Shown: positions 1 through 8,609, counted from the stretch's first letter. The stretch is 64,000 nt of DNA from Chryseobacterium gwangjuense (GCF_021311115.1 NZ_JAJTNP010000001.1:679443-743442), one strand, 5' to 3'. The notes: a model not told the origin generated them from the sequence alone. Program-made: numbers and translations.

Positions 1-50
1 TTTTTTCTAACTTTAATATTAAAAATCATTTTTCGTCATCTTTATGTTTA

Positions 51-175
51 TTACAAGCTGTAGTAACTATTTATGAGTAATGCTAAACCTGTGATGATTG
101 AAATGTCAGTAACAATTAAGATTTTAATAATCGGGTTCTGTTTTGAGTCCAATTATCATTCCGAACGTTGCAAAA
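51..175 (-). pseudogene. possible remnant of a small membrane protein
   Basis: Downstream of the DUF1801 gene, the minus strand reads as a short hydrophobic peptide in two frames. One frame contains GMIIGLKTEPDY and stops at 124-126. The other continues directly with KILIVTDISIITGLALLINS and stops at 51-53. Joined by one frameshift, they look like the last one or two membrane segments of a decayed protein. There is no start codon with convincing context and no family was recognised, so this could be chance in AT-rich DNA. Confidence 0.22.
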
Positions 176-176
176 T

Positions 177-572
177 TTATTTTTTTATCTGAATTAATTC
201 TCCTTTTCTCTTCATGATATTTTTGTAGTCCCACTGAATTTTTTCAGATTTATGAAGACACCTTTTTATATCTTCTTCATTGATTTCAGAAACCTCATTA
301 TAAAAAACAGAGGCATCCTGAAATTTTACTCCATGAATATTCAGAAGATCTTCATTAAATGATTTCCCACTCCAAAACATCAGCCGAATTCCCTTCTTTT
401 GTTTGCTGTATCCTACAATCGGATTTCCCTCCAGAAACCAGACAGGATGTGCATGCCATACTTTGGATTCGGCTTCTATCAAATTTTCACTGATGATTTC
501 AAATAGTTTCTCACAGATTTGCTGATCTGATTCTGTTTGTGATTCGTTGTATTTTTGGATATCGGAACTCAT
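177..572 (-). CDS. DUF1801 (YdhG-like) domain protein
   Basis: A soluble 131-aa protein. The segment VWHAHPVWFLEGNPIVGYSKQ followed by KGIRLMFWSGKSF is typical of the DUF1801/YdhG fold, a small alpha/beta domain found in proteins related to the Bacillus iron chaperone Fra. The length fits a single-domain member. There is no signal peptide and no membrane segment, so it is probably cytoplasmic. It is a single gene, with a palindromic repeat between it and pcm. The start at 572 is the first ATG in the open frame. Family membership is fairly secure; the biochemical role is unknown. Confidence 0.7.
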   Translation of the reverse strand: MSSDIQKYNESQTESDQQICEKLFEIISENLIEAESKVWHAHPVWFLEGNPIVGYSKQKKGIRLMFWSGKSFNEDLLNIHGVKFQDASVFYNEVSEINEEDIKRCLHKSEKIQWDYKNIMKRKGELIQIKK

Positions 573-611
573 GTTTTAGTTTTATTATTAATACGATTCT
601 GTCACAGCTTA

Positions 612-662
612 ATTGCTTAGATTCCTACGGAATGACAAAAAGACTGCTTAAAGTTAAGCAAT
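612..662. repeat. palindromic intergenic repeat, copy 1
   Basis: The core GATTCCTnCGGAATGACAAA (620-639) contains the small inverted repeat ATTCC/GGAAT. It is enclosed by ATTGCTTA (612-619) and TAAGCAAT (655-662). The same core recurs at 19539-19558 between purL and purB. It lies between two minus-strand genes and is probably a dispersed REP-like element. Confidence 0.55.
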
Positions 663-693
663 CCTATTTAAAATCTTAAATATAATAAAAGTG

Positions 694-1344
694 TTATTGG
701 TTGGTACTTCCCAACATCGGTACAAATTTATAGGCCCCAAATTCCTCCTTCTCAAATTCAGTCGGAGAAACTTTTGTGAATCTATATAAAACCTGTTCGT
801 CTGTAGGACCTAACGGAATAACCATTTTTCCACCGACTTTTAATTGTTTTAACAATTCTGTCGGCAACACAGAAGCGCCACAAGTCACAATGATTTTGTC
901 AAATGGAGCAAAAGTAGGAAGTCCCGCAAAGCCATCTCCAAAACTCTGAAATTTTGGAAACAAATGCATTTCACGAAGCTTTTTCTTTGAGAAATCAAAC
1001 AGGTCTTTTTGTCTTTCAACGGTATAAACATGGCCTTTCATGGCTAGTAAAACTGCCGTCTGATAGCCACACCCTGTTCCAATTTCAAGGATTTTTTCGC
1101 CTTGTTTTACCTGTAAAAGCTCGGATTGCTCAGCAACTGTTGAAGGATGTGAAATCGTTTGATGTGCCAAAATAGGAAAAGCACGGTCTTCATAGGCGAA
1201 ATCTTCAAAAATACTTTCAATGAAAAGATGTCTCGGAACTTCATTCATTGCCGAAAGTACATTTTCATCCGAAATCCCGATTCTATTTCGTAGATAATCA
1301 ACCAAAATTTTTCTTTTCCCCTTGTGTACAAACGAATCCTGCAT
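694..1344 (-). CDS. pcm: protein-L-isoaspartate O-methyltransferase
   Basis: Repairs damaged proteins by methylating L-isoaspartyl residues with S-adenosylmethionine, in the cytoplasm. At 216 aa it has the usual PCMT length. AHQTISHPSTVA (about residues 60-71) is the conserved substrate-site segment, ILEIGTGCGYQTA (about 85-97) is the glycine-rich SAM-binding motif I, and VYTVER follows as motif II. The start at 1344 gives MQDSFVHKGKRK, a normal N-terminus for flavobacterial members. It diverges from the oxidoreductase gene at 1470 across a 125-bp promoter region. Confidence 0.93.
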   Translation of the reverse strand: MQDSFVHKGKRKILVDYLRNRIGISDENVLSAMNEVPRHLFIESIFEDFAYEDRAFPILAHQTISHPSTVAEQSELLQVKQGEKILEIGTGCGYQTAVLLAMKGHVYTVERQKDLFDFSKKKLREMHLFPKFQSFGDGFAGLPTFAPFDKIIVTCGASVLPTELLKQLKVGGKMVIPLGPTDEQVLYRFTKVSPTEFEKEEFGAYKFVPMLGSTNQ

Positions 1345-1469
1345 GTCACAAAAATAAGAAATTAGAACTTAGATTGTAAAGATTCAATAAAAGATTTATC
1401 CACAAAAAACTAAATTCTGACCTCTACAATCTAACTTCTTTATTATCTTTACAAAAATTTAATACAGCT

Positions 1470-2432
1470 ATGTTAAAAGCAGGTTTGGTAGGAGCCGGAC
1501 ATTTAGGAAAAATACATTTACGTCTTCTTAATCAGTCAGATAAATATGAATTTGTAGGTTTCCATGATAAAGATGTAGAAAACGGAAAAAAATTAGAAGC
1601 CGAATTCGGATATAAATATTTTGAGAATTTCGACGAATTGCTTGAGCAGATCGAGATGTTGGATATTGTAACTCCAACTATTTATCATTACGATTATGCT
1701 TTGAAGGCGATTGAAAAAAAGCTTCACTTTTTTATTGAAAAACCTGTTACCCAAACTTTACAACAAGCTGAAGAAATTCTTTATAAGTGCCGTGAAAATG
1801 GTATTAAAGCTCAGGTTGGACACGTTGAAAGATACAATCCGGCTTTTATCGGAGCAAAAGATTATATTCAAGATCCCATGTTCATTGAAATCCACAGATT
1901 GGCAGAGTTCAATCCTCGCGGAACGGATGTTTCGGTGGTGTTGGATTTAATGATTCATGATCTGGACATTTTATTAAGCATTGTAAAATCTAAAGTCAAA
2001 ACCATTCATGCAAGCGGTGTTTGTGTCGTAAGTAAAACTCCGGATATTGCCAATGCCAGAATTGAGTTTGAAAACGGATGTGTTGCGAATCTTACGACTT
2101 CCAGAATTTCGATGAAAGCCATGAGAAAAAGCCGTTTTTTCCAAAAAGACGCTTATGTTTCTGTTGATTTCCTTGAAAAAAAGGCAGAAGTGATCAGAAT
2201 GAAAGATGCTCCGGAAAACCCTACTCCATTTGATATGATCATTGAAAATGCAGAAGGTGAAAAAAATCAGATTTTATTTGAATATCCAAATATTCAGCCT
2301 AATAATGCCATTTTGGATGAACTTGAAAGCTTTGCTGATGCCATTACGGAAAGTAAAAATGTAGAGGTTTCTTTGGAAGATGGTACTGAAGCGTTAAAAG
2401 TAGCTTTGGAAATTATGAAATTGATTTCATAA
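1470..2432 (+). CDS. Gfo/Idh/MocA family NAD(P)-dependent oxidoreductase
   Basis: A 320-aa dehydrogenase with an N-terminal Rossmann fold: VGAGHLGKIHLRLL is the nucleotide-binding loop. EKPVTQTLQQAEE (about residues 89-101) carries the conserved EKP lysine, and the C-terminal alpha/beta domain includes HDLDILLSI. Family members oxidise or reduce sugars, inositols or related compounds; the substrate cannot be read from the sequence. It is a single gene with a strong terminator downstream. A partial -7 box (TATCTTTA, 1444-1451) lies 18 bp before the ATG, which suggests a short leader. Confidence 0.88.
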   Translation: MLKAGLVGAGHLGKIHLRLLNQSDKYEFVGFHDKDVENGKKLEAEFGYKYFENFDELLEQIEMLDIVTPTIYHYDYALKAIEKKLHFFIEKPVTQTLQQAEEILYKCRENGIKAQVGHVERYNPAFIGAKDYIQDPMFIEIHRLAEFNPRGTDVSVVLDLMIHDLDILLSIVKSKVKTIHASGVCVVSKTPDIANARIEFENGCVANLTTSRISMKAMRKSRFFQKDAYVSVDFLEKKAEVIRMKDAPENPTPFDMIIENAEGEKNQILFEYPNIQPNNAILDELESFADAITESKNVEVSLEDGTEALKVALEIMKLIS

Positions 2433-2475
2433 TTATTTAATTTTCTTTTGAATTACCTTATTTTATACAATAGAC

Positions 2476-2500
2476 AAACGGGCTTCGGTCCGTTTTTTTT
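2476..2500 (+). terminator. Rho-independent terminator after the oxidoreductase gene
   Basis: AAACGGGC and GTCCGTTT form an 8-bp stem with one G-T wobble around a stable TTCG tetraloop, followed by eight Ts. It begins 43 bp after the stop codon at 2432. Confidence 0.85.
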
Positions 2501-2612
2501 ATAGACAAATCCATATTTCATTATATTTTAAGTCTAATCTTGGTATTCATAAATTATTCAACAAAATGTTATTGATTATCTATTATTTAATTCTTATTCA
2601 ACAATTTTTAGA

Positions 2613-2620
2613 TATATTTG
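2613..2620 (+). promoter_or_regulatory. TAnnTTTG -7 box before the GH5 gene
   Basis: TATATTTG matches the Bacteroidetes -7 consensus exactly and lies 60 bp before the ATG, in an otherwise very AT-rich gap. No clear -33 TTTG was seen at the expected spacing. Confidence 0.45.
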
Positions 2621-2680
2621 TCATTGTATAAACTATAATTCTTAAAACAACTCCTTATTATTTTAAATAATTAAACTATT

Positions 2681-4402
2681 ATGAAAAGAGTCATCCTTCT
2701 ATCCACTTTTTTATTGTCTCAATTTGGGACATCACAACTTTTAAAAACCAATGGTCAGAAAATTGTAAACGACAAAGGAGAGAATGTTCAATTAAGAGGT
2801 ATCGGTCTGGGAGGATGGATGTTGCAGGAAGGTTATATGCTGAAAACCGCAGATTTTGCAGGTCCGCAATACAAGATCAAGCAAAAGATAGCTGAATTGA
2901 TCGGTGAAGACGGCATGAATGAATTTTATGCAGCCTATCTTAAAAACGGAATTACAAAACAGGATATTGATTTTTTAAAGAAAGCCGGATTCAATTCCAT
3001 TAGGCTTCCTATGCATTATAATCTGTATACTTTACCTATTGAAAAAGAGCCTAAAAAAGGTGAAAACACATGGCTGGAAGAAGGTTTTAAAATGACCGAT
3101 GATCTTTTAAAATGGTGTGCAGACAACAAAATGTATCTGATTCTTGATCTTCATGCTGCACCGGGCGGACAAGGAAATGACGTCAATATTTCTGATAATG
3201 ATAAGAGTAAGCCATCACTTTGGGACAGTGAAGAAAACCAGAAAAAAACAATTGCTCTCTGGAAAAAGCTGGCAGAAAGATATAAGGATGAACCGTGGAT
3301 CGGAGGTTATGATCTCATCAACGAACCGAATATCAATTTCACAGGAAAAAATCCTAACGGAATCGACGAAATGTCTAATGCACCCCTTTGGAAATTACAA
3401 AAAGAAATTACAGAGGCGATTCGTACGGTTGACAAAAAACATATCATCATTATCGAAGGAAACGGTTGGGGAAACAACTACAATGGTCTCACCCCTCTTT
3501 GGGATAATAATATGGCATTCAGTTTCCATAAATACTGGAATTACAATGATGATGCAACGCTAAAATTTGCTTTAGATTTAAGGGAAAAGCATAATATCCC
3601 AATCTGGTTGGGAGAAACTGGCGAAAACTCGAATGTATGGTTTACAGAACTTATTCAGCTTTTGGATAAGCATAATATCGGTTATGCATTCTGGCCCGTG
3701 AAAAAAATTGACAATATTGCCGGAATAACCAATGTAAAAATCACACCGGAATATCAAAAGTTTTTAGAATATTGGAAAAACGGAGGTGAGAAACCCTCAA
3801 AAGAGTTTGCAAAAAAAGCTTTACTACAAATTGCAGATAACTATAAGTTTAACAATGTCGAAATTAAAAATGATGTTATTGATGCCATGTTCAGACAGAC
3901 AAAAGAAAGTTCTACAAAGCCTTTTAAAAACCATCAGATTCCCGCAAAAATCTCTGCAACAGAGTATGATTTAGGAAGAATGGGAGCTGCCTATTCAGAC
4001 AAGGATTTCATCAATCTTTGGGTAAGTGATCCTGCAAAAAGATCTGAATGGAATTCCGGAAATGAACTGAGAAATGACGGGGTTGATATTTATAAAACCA
4101 ATGACAATCAGTACTATGTCGGAAAAACAGAAAGTGGAGAATGGCTTCAATATACCATCAATGCAAAAAGCGATAAAGCCTATACTTTTGACATCAATTA
4201 CGCAAGCAACAACACTACAAAAATAAGAATTGAAGATGCTTCAGGGAAACAACTTGCAACTGTTTCATTAAGTTCAACAGGAGGAAATGAAAGCTGGAAA
4301 ACCGTTTCTGCAAAAGAAATTAATCTAAAAAAAGGAGAAAATAAAATCAGAATTATTTTTGAAAATAATGATGTCAATCTGAAATATTTTGAAGTGAAAT
4401 AA
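2681..4402 (+). CDS. secreted GH5 endoglycanase with C-terminal CBM6/35-like module
   Basis: A 573-aa secreted glycoside hydrolase. A Sec signal (MKRVILLSTFLLSQFGTSQ) precedes a GH5 (beta/alpha)8 barrel at about residues 25-370. The acid/base Glu215 sits in DLINEPN, the nucleophile Glu312 in WLGETGEN, and the substrate-binding region HAAPGG at about 158. LRGIGLGGWML is the typical early strand of GH5 cellulases and exo-glucanases. Residues from about 430 to the end (GEWLQYTINA, then KIRIEDASGKQ) look like a CBM6/CBM35 beta-sandwich. The substrate is probably a beta-glucan, not proven. It lies far from the SusCD locus and appears to be transcribed alone. Confidence 0.87.
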   Translation: MKRVILLSTFLLSQFGTSQLLKTNGQKIVNDKGENVQLRGIGLGGWMLQEGYMLKTADFAGPQYKIKQKIAELIGEDGMNEFYAAYLKNGITKQDIDFLKKAGFNSIRLPMHYNLYTLPIEKEPKKGENTWLEEGFKMTDDLLKWCADNKMYLILDLHAAPGGQGNDVNISDNDKSKPSLWDSEENQKKTIALWKKLAERYKDEPWIGGYDLINEPNINFTGKNPNGIDEMSNAPLWKLQKEITEAIRTVDKKHIIIIEGNGWGNNYNGLTPLWDNNMAFSFHKYWNYNDDATLKFALDLREKHNIPIWLGETGENSNVWFTELIQLLDKHNIGYAFWPVKKIDNIAGITNVKITPEYQKFLEYWKNGGEKPSKEFAKKALLQIADNYKFNNVEIKNDVIDAMFRQTKESSTKPFKNHQIPAKISATEYDLGRMGAAYSDKDFINLWVSDPAKRSEWNSGNELRNDGVDIYKTNDNQYYVGKTESGEWLQYTINAKSDKAYTFDINYASNNTTKIRIEDASGKQLATVSLSSTGGNESWKTVSAKEINLKKGENKIRIIFENNDVNLKYFEVK

Positions 4403-4464
4403 TATTCCTGTTCTCATAAAGCAGAGTTCAAATAATTTAATTATTTTGCAGGAAATTTATAACT

Positions 4465-4911
4465 ATGATGGAAACAAATTCTCCTTTCGAACAGTTTGAG
4501 GAGTTAAGAATCGACAGAATTTCAAGAGAGTTCCTTACAGAAACCGCAAAATGGGCTAACTTTTTATCTATTTTAGGCTTTATTGGCATTGGACTGATGG
4601 TAATTGCAGCTTTATTTATGCTAGTTTTAGGAGCATCAAATAGCTTTGGTCCTATAGGTGGTGGAGCTCTTGTAAGTATTTTTTATTTTATTATTGCTGG
4701 TTTTTATTTTGTACCGATTAACTATTTGTATAAATTTTCTTCAAACATGAAGAATGCCATACGTACAAATAATCAGGCAAGTCTTACCACTTCATTCGAG
4801 TACATCAAATCTCATTATAAGTTTATCGGGATTCTTACCATCGTGATGATTGGATTTTATATTCTTATGATTTTATGGCTAATGTTTACTTCTATCGGAA
4901 GCTTGATGTAA
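4465..4911 (+). CDS. DUF5362-like membrane protein
   Basis: A 148-aa protein with three evident membrane segments: about 33-57, about 70-95, and the C-terminal YKFIGILTIVMIGFYILMILW. A soluble N-terminus of about 30 residues precedes them. The layout resembles the DUF5362 family common in Bacteroidetes, whose function is unknown. No catalytic motif is visible. It lies between the GH5 gene and the beta-lactamase gene and ends in a clear terminator, so it is probably an independent unit. Confidence 0.6.
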   Translation: MMETNSPFEQFEELRIDRISREFLTETAKWANFLSILGFIGIGLMVIAALFMLVLGASNSFGPIGGGALVSIFYFIIAGFYFVPINYLYKFSSNMKNAIRTNNQASLTTSFEYIKSHYKFIGILTIVMIGFYILMILWLMFTSIGSLM

Positions 4912-4922
4912 ATTAATTTATT

Positions 4923-4930
4923 TATATTTG
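4923..4930 (+). promoter_or_regulatory. TAnnTTTG box upstream of the beta-lactamase gene
   Basis: TATATTTG lies 49 bp before the beta-lactamase ATG, between the stop of the preceding gene and the hairpin at 4937-4966. If it is used, the transcript would begin with that hairpin. Confidence 0.35.
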
Positions 4931-4936
4931 AATACC

Positions 4937-4966
4937 ATCCTTCTTAGTTTTTAAGAAGGATTTTTT
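4937..4966 (+). terminator. terminator hairpin between the DUF5362-like gene and bla
   Basis: ATCCTTCTTA and TAAGAAGGAT form a perfect 10-bp stem with a 5-base loop and a T tract to 4966. It is 25 bp after the stop at 4911 and only 13 bp before the bla ATG, so it may also act as a leader hairpin of bla. Confidence 0.75.
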
Positions 4967-4979
4967 AATCCCTATTATT

Positions 4980-5858
4980 ATGAAAAAAATAAGTCTGCTT
5001 TTCCTTTTTATTTCAGCGTTTACATTCGCTCAACAATCCGTTTTAGAACAAAAAATAAGTTCCATTATTAAAGATAAAAAAGCGACGGTCGGAGTTTCTG
5101 TGCTGGGTTTTGAAAATGGTTTCAAATACAGCAAAAACGCAGACAAAAAATTGCCCATGCAAAGTGTTTTCAAATTTCATATTGCTGCAGCGGTTTTAGA
5201 TTTTGTCGATAAAGAAAAGCTGTCATTAGATCAGAAAATTTCACTTAACAAATCCAATTTACTGGAAAATACATGGTCACCGCTTCGAGATCGATATCCA
5301 AACGGAAATGTAGAAGTTCCACTAAGTGAAATTCTTGAATTTACGGTTGCAAAAAGCGATAATAATGGCTGCGATATTCTCCTGAAATTATTGGGAGGAA
5401 CAAAAACTGTTCAGAAATTCATGGATTCTAAAGGCGTGAAAGGGTTTCAGATTAAATACAATGAAGAAGCCATGCATAAAGACTGGAATGTTCAATACGA
5501 AAATTACACGACCACAAATTCTGCGGTTCAAACATTGAAAAAGTTTTATGACGGAAAACTATTGTCAAAAAAATCTACTGATTATTTGATGAAAGTAATG
5601 TTATCAACATCCACAGGATTAAACAAATTAATCGAACAGCTTCCAAAAAACACTCCTGCTGCAAGAAAAACGGGAGCTTCAGGAAAGAATGATGCGGGTT
5701 TAACAGGCGCAGAAAACGAAATTGCCATTGTAACTTTACCGAATGGCAAGCATTATGCAATAGCTGTATTTGTCAGTAATTCAACGGAAACGGATGCTGT
5801 AAACTGTAAAATGATTTCGGACATTTCAAAGAGTGTATGGGATTATTTTAATAAGTAA
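4980..5858 (+). CDS. bla: class A beta-lactamase (CIA/CGA/PER-like, subclass A2)
   Basis: A periplasmic serine beta-lactamase that hydrolyses the amide bond of beta-lactams. The Sec signal is MKKISLLFLFISAFTFAQ. All class A motifs are present: SxxK at Ser62-Lys65 (SVFK), SDN at 126-128, a probable omega-loop general base Glu162 in NEEAMHKDW, and KTG at 230-232 in ARKTGASG. At 292 aa it has the usual length. The NEEAMH...VQYEN segment resembles PER/CGA/CIA-type enzymes, several of which are extended-spectrum. The spectrum of this enzyme cannot be read from sequence. It is probably an intrinsic chromosomal gene: no mobile element is adjacent and base use matches its neighbours. Confidence 0.92.
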   Translation: MKKISLLFLFISAFTFAQQSVLEQKISSIIKDKKATVGVSVLGFENGFKYSKNADKKLPMQSVFKFHIAAAVLDFVDKEKLSLDQKISLNKSNLLENTWSPLRDRYPNGNVEVPLSEILEFTVAKSDNNGCDILLKLLGGTKTVQKFMDSKGVKGFQIKYNEEAMHKDWNVQYENYTTTNSAVQTLKKFYDGKLLSKKSTDYLMKVMLSTSTGLNKLIEQLPKNTPAARKTGASGKNDAGLTGAENEIAIVTLPNGKHYAIAVFVSNSTETDAVNCKMISDISKSVWDYFNK

Positions 5859-5889
5859 AATTTAAAGCTTAATTTTAAAACCGTTAAAA

Positions 5890-6312
5890 ATGAAAAAAAT
5901 ATTATTAACAATAGGAATTTTTACCTGCACATTTTTCTTTGCGCAGAAGAGTGAAACGTACCTTTATTTAGATTACAATAGTATATGTTGCGGAACTCCC
6001 TCAACCAATCCTGTAATGACTTATATTGAAACTTTCCAAGGCAAAAACAAAAAAAAGCCGATTGAAGTCTACGTACAGTCTGGGCTTGGAAGAGAAGGTG
6101 AGTTTAAGCTTTTTATCGGAATTGATGCTCTTTCGAAATCTAAAAGAAAACAATTCATAAAAGGTCTTGAAGCAACGGTAACCTCGCAGAATAATACAAG
6201 AAATCGCAGCAGTGACGGATCTGTATTTTTCACACCCACCCAATCTTTAAGCAAAGAAAATTTAAACAAATTAAATAATTTAACTATCTATAAAAAAGAA
6301 AAATTAAAATGA
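5890..6312 (+). CDS. small secreted protein, unknown function
   Basis: A 140-aa protein with a clear signal peptide (MKKILLTIGIFTCTFFFAQ). The rest is a single small domain containing YLDYNSICCGTPSTNP with adjacent cysteines and a basic middle section. No family was recognised. Its last four bases overlap the start of the 3-hydroxyacyl-CoA dehydrogenase gene (ATGA), so the two are probably translationally coupled, although no functional link is evident. Confidence 0.7.
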   Translation: MKKILLTIGIFTCTFFFAQKSETYLYLDYNSICCGTPSTNPVMTYIETFQGKNKKKPIEVYVQSGLGREGEFKLFIGIDALSKSKRKQFIKGLEATVTSQNNTRNRSSDGSVFFTPTQSLSKENLNKLNNLTIYKKEKLK

Positions 6313-7202
6313 TCAAAAACATTGTAGTTATCGGAGCAGGAACCATGGGGAATGGTATTGCACATACTTTTGCACAAAGCGGATTTAAAGTAAACTTGGT
6401 AGATGTATCTCAAGATGCTTTAGACAGAGGTTTGAAAACCATTACTACCAATCTTGACAGAATAATTGCAAAGGGAAACCTTACAGAAGCACAAAAAGCT
6501 GAAACTTTAGGAAACATCACCACTTTCACGGCTCTTCAGGATGCGGTAGGATCTGCAGATCTTATCGTAGAAGCGGCTACTGAAAACCAAGATTTAAAGT
6601 TAAAGATCTTCGGTCAGATGGACGAATTTGCGCCGGAAAACTGTATTTTGGCAACTAACACTTCATCAATTTCTATTACTAAAATTGCTGCTGCTACAAA
6701 AAGAGCTGATAAAGTAATCGGAATGCACTTTATGAATCCTGTTCCAATTATGAAATTGGTTGAAATCATCAAAGGATATTCTACTTCTAAAGAAACGTTT
6801 GATTCCATCTATGAAATGAGCAAAACGTTAGGAAAAGTTCCTGTAGAAGTTAACGATTACCCAGGATTCGTAGCCAACAGAATTTTGATGCCGATGATTA
6901 ACGAATCTATCGAAACTCTTTACAACGGTGTTGCCGGAGTTGAAGAAATTGATACGGTAATGAAATTAGGAATGGCTCATCCGATGGGACCACTTCAATT
7001 GGCAGATTTCATCGGTCTTGATGTTTGTTTAGCGATCTTAAACGTAATGTACGACGGTTTCAAAAACCCTAAATATGCTCCAAACCCATTGTTGGTAAAT
7101 ATGGTAATGGCGGGGAAACTAGGGGTGAAATCTGGAGAAGGTTTCTATGACTATTCTGAAAGCAAAAAAGCTGAAAAAGTAGCAAAAATGTTCTCAAAAT
7201 AA
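6309..7202 (+). CDS. 3-hydroxybutyryl-CoA dehydrogenase
   Basis: Oxidises 3-hydroxyacyl-CoA, or reduces acetoacetyl-CoA, with NAD(P) in short-chain fatty acid metabolism; cytoplasmic. At 297 aa it has the single-function length. The Rossmann motif IGAGTMGNGIAHTFAQ starts at residue 9, NTSSISIT precedes the catalytic histidine in GMHFMNPVPIMKLVEI, and GFVANRILMPMINE and the C-terminal GMAHPMGPLQLADFIG are family signatures. The ATG overlaps the previous stop by 4 bp. Confidence 0.93.
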   Translation: MIKNIVVIGAGTMGNGIAHTFAQSGFKVNLVDVSQDALDRGLKTITTNLDRIIAKGNLTEAQKAETLGNITTFTALQDAVGSADLIVEAATENQDLKLKIFGQMDEFAPENCILATNTSSISITKIAAATKRADKVIGMHFMNPVPIMKLVEIIKGYSTSKETFDSIYEMSKTLGKVPVEVNDYPGFVANRILMPMINESIETLYNGVAGVEEIDTVMKLGMAHPMGPLQLADFIGLDVCLAILNVMYDGFKNPKYAPNPLLVNMVMAGKLGVKSGEGFYDYSESKKAEKVAKMFSK

Positions 7203-7283
7203 ATTTTAAGTTATGAGTTGTGGGTTATAAGTTATAAATTTGACTAGTTAAAAGCTGCAATCTATAACCTAATAACTGCAACC
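7203..7283. repeat. imperfect inverted repeat in short intergenic gap
   Basis: GTTGTGGGTTATAAGTTATA near the left end is loosely complementary to TATAACCTAATAACTGCAAC near the right end. It may be a hairpin or a decayed repeat; no T tract follows, so a terminator is not convincing. Confidence 0.25.
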
Positions 7284-8603
7284 TTGATAAAGCTTAAAGA
7301 AAAAAATATTCAAATATTATTGGTCATCATTACTGTAATGGTGACCATTTTACGTTTTTTACTCAATGAAAAAGGAAGGGTAAGTCCCGATTCTATTCGG
7401 TATCTGAAATTTGCTCATGTACTTCCGGAAATTGATAATACCATTACTCCTTTAGGATATCCTTTAAGCCTTAAAATCTTTACTTTTTTAGGAACTGATG
7501 AATTTTGGGCCAGTAAAATTGTAGGAATTTTAGCCATGCTATTTATTGTTTTTTTCGCATGGAAAAAGAATTTTTATTCCCGGGAATCTACTGTTTTAGT
7601 AGCTCTTTTCAGTTTTGTTTCCATTTTTGCGGCAACATTAAGTGAGGCCCTTATTCTTCCTTTTGTCTTACTTTTCCTGTATGTGGCTGATGCGATTATT
7701 AAAGAAAATATTAAAGGCTGGAAGGCTGTTTTTTATCTTTCCTTGAGTTTAATTCTCCTTTATAATATCAGATATAGCGCGTTGTTTATTATGGGAGCAG
7801 CAGGTCTTTATGGCCTTTTATTCATTAAACGTAGCTACGGACGGACATTCCTATTTTCGGGTATTATTTCAGGTATTTATATCATTCTTTATAAGTTTTT
7901 GTTTATTGATTATTTTAACGAAGATTACATTAAACAATCGTTGGAAATGGGATTATACCCTACTTCCAAGCTTTTGCCTGAATTATTTCAAGGGCTTTCC
8001 ACCACTTTTAATCCGTTTATCCATATGTCGGATCCTGGAGGCGGAATTATTAATTATGGAATTTACGGATTAGGCGTTTTGAATATCATTATAATGGTTT
8101 TCTTATTTATAAGATTAAAGCTTACAAATACAGAATTTTTCTTTGTTTTTACCGGTGTTTTCGGAATTATTTGTTCATTTTTTATTCAATATTTTTATCC
8201 TGTAGATCCAATTGGCTACCGATTGCTTGCTCCGTTTAGTTTTTCGCTTTGGCTGGTTTATTTTAGAAAGTTATTTCAGATTTTTGATGTTAAAGTCTAT
8301 GTTATCGGAATTGTAAGCATTATGTCCGGAGTTTTTTTCACATGGCTTTCCAAAGGAAATTATCTTGAAAACAGAAAAGAAGTTGCCCATTTTTTACAGT
8401 CTGAACATCTGGATAAGGTTCCTTTACAATTCTATTTAAAAACCATGGAAGATCTTGAAAAAATGCAGGTAGCCGAATTAATAAGCACGGTAAACTCAAA
8501 TATAGAGGTTACATTTAAAGCTTCTGACACCCTAAAAAAAACAACCTTAACCTATTATAAAGTTTCACAAAAAATTAAAATCGACAAGAACAAATATCAA
8601 TAA
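7284..8603 (+). CDS. polytopic membrane protein, possible GT-C type glycosyltransferase
   Basis: A 439-aa protein with about ten hydrophobic segments and a short soluble C-terminus of about 70 residues. The early loop RVSPDSIRYLKFA (acidic residue after the first membrane span) and the overall layout recall GT-C/ArnT-like enzymes that use lipid-linked sugars, but no diagnostic motif is certain. The frame opens at a TTG (7284), which yields a sensible first membrane segment; the first ATG is at 7338 and would cut into that segment. The TTG start is therefore preferred but unproven. Confidence 0.6.
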   Translation: MIKLKEKNIQILLVIITVMVTILRFLLNEKGRVSPDSIRYLKFAHVLPEIDNTITPLGYPLSLKIFTFLGTDEFWASKIVGILAMLFIVFFAWKKNFYSRESTVLVALFSFVSIFAATLSEALILPFVLLFLYVADAIIKENIKGWKAVFYLSLSLILLYNIRYSALFIMGAAGLYGLLFIKRSYGRTFLFSGIISGIYIILYKFLFIDYFNEDYIKQSLEMGLYPTSKLLPELFQGLSTTFNPFIHMSDPGGGIINYGIYGLGVLNIIIMVFLFIRLKLTNTEFFFVFTGVFGIICSFFIQYFYPVDPIGYRLLAPFSFSLWLVYFRKLFQIFDVKVYVIGIVSIMSGVFFTWLSKGNYLENRKEVAHFLQSEHLDKVPLQFYLKTMEDLEKMQVAELISTVNSNIEVTFKASDTLKKTTLTYYKVSQKIKIDKNKYQ

Positions 8604-8609
8604 TTTTGT

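Noticed and set aside
1349..1356. TAnnTTTG match immediately upstream of pcm on the minus strand
   Set aside because: It is only 4 bp from the ATG and could give a leaderless mRNA, but without a -33 element it is no better than chance in this AT-rich gap.
3144..3563. Overlapping frames inside GH5, purL, A2M and other large genes
   Set aside because: They are shadows of well-supported genes, with low-complexity or unnatural composition and no family resemblance.
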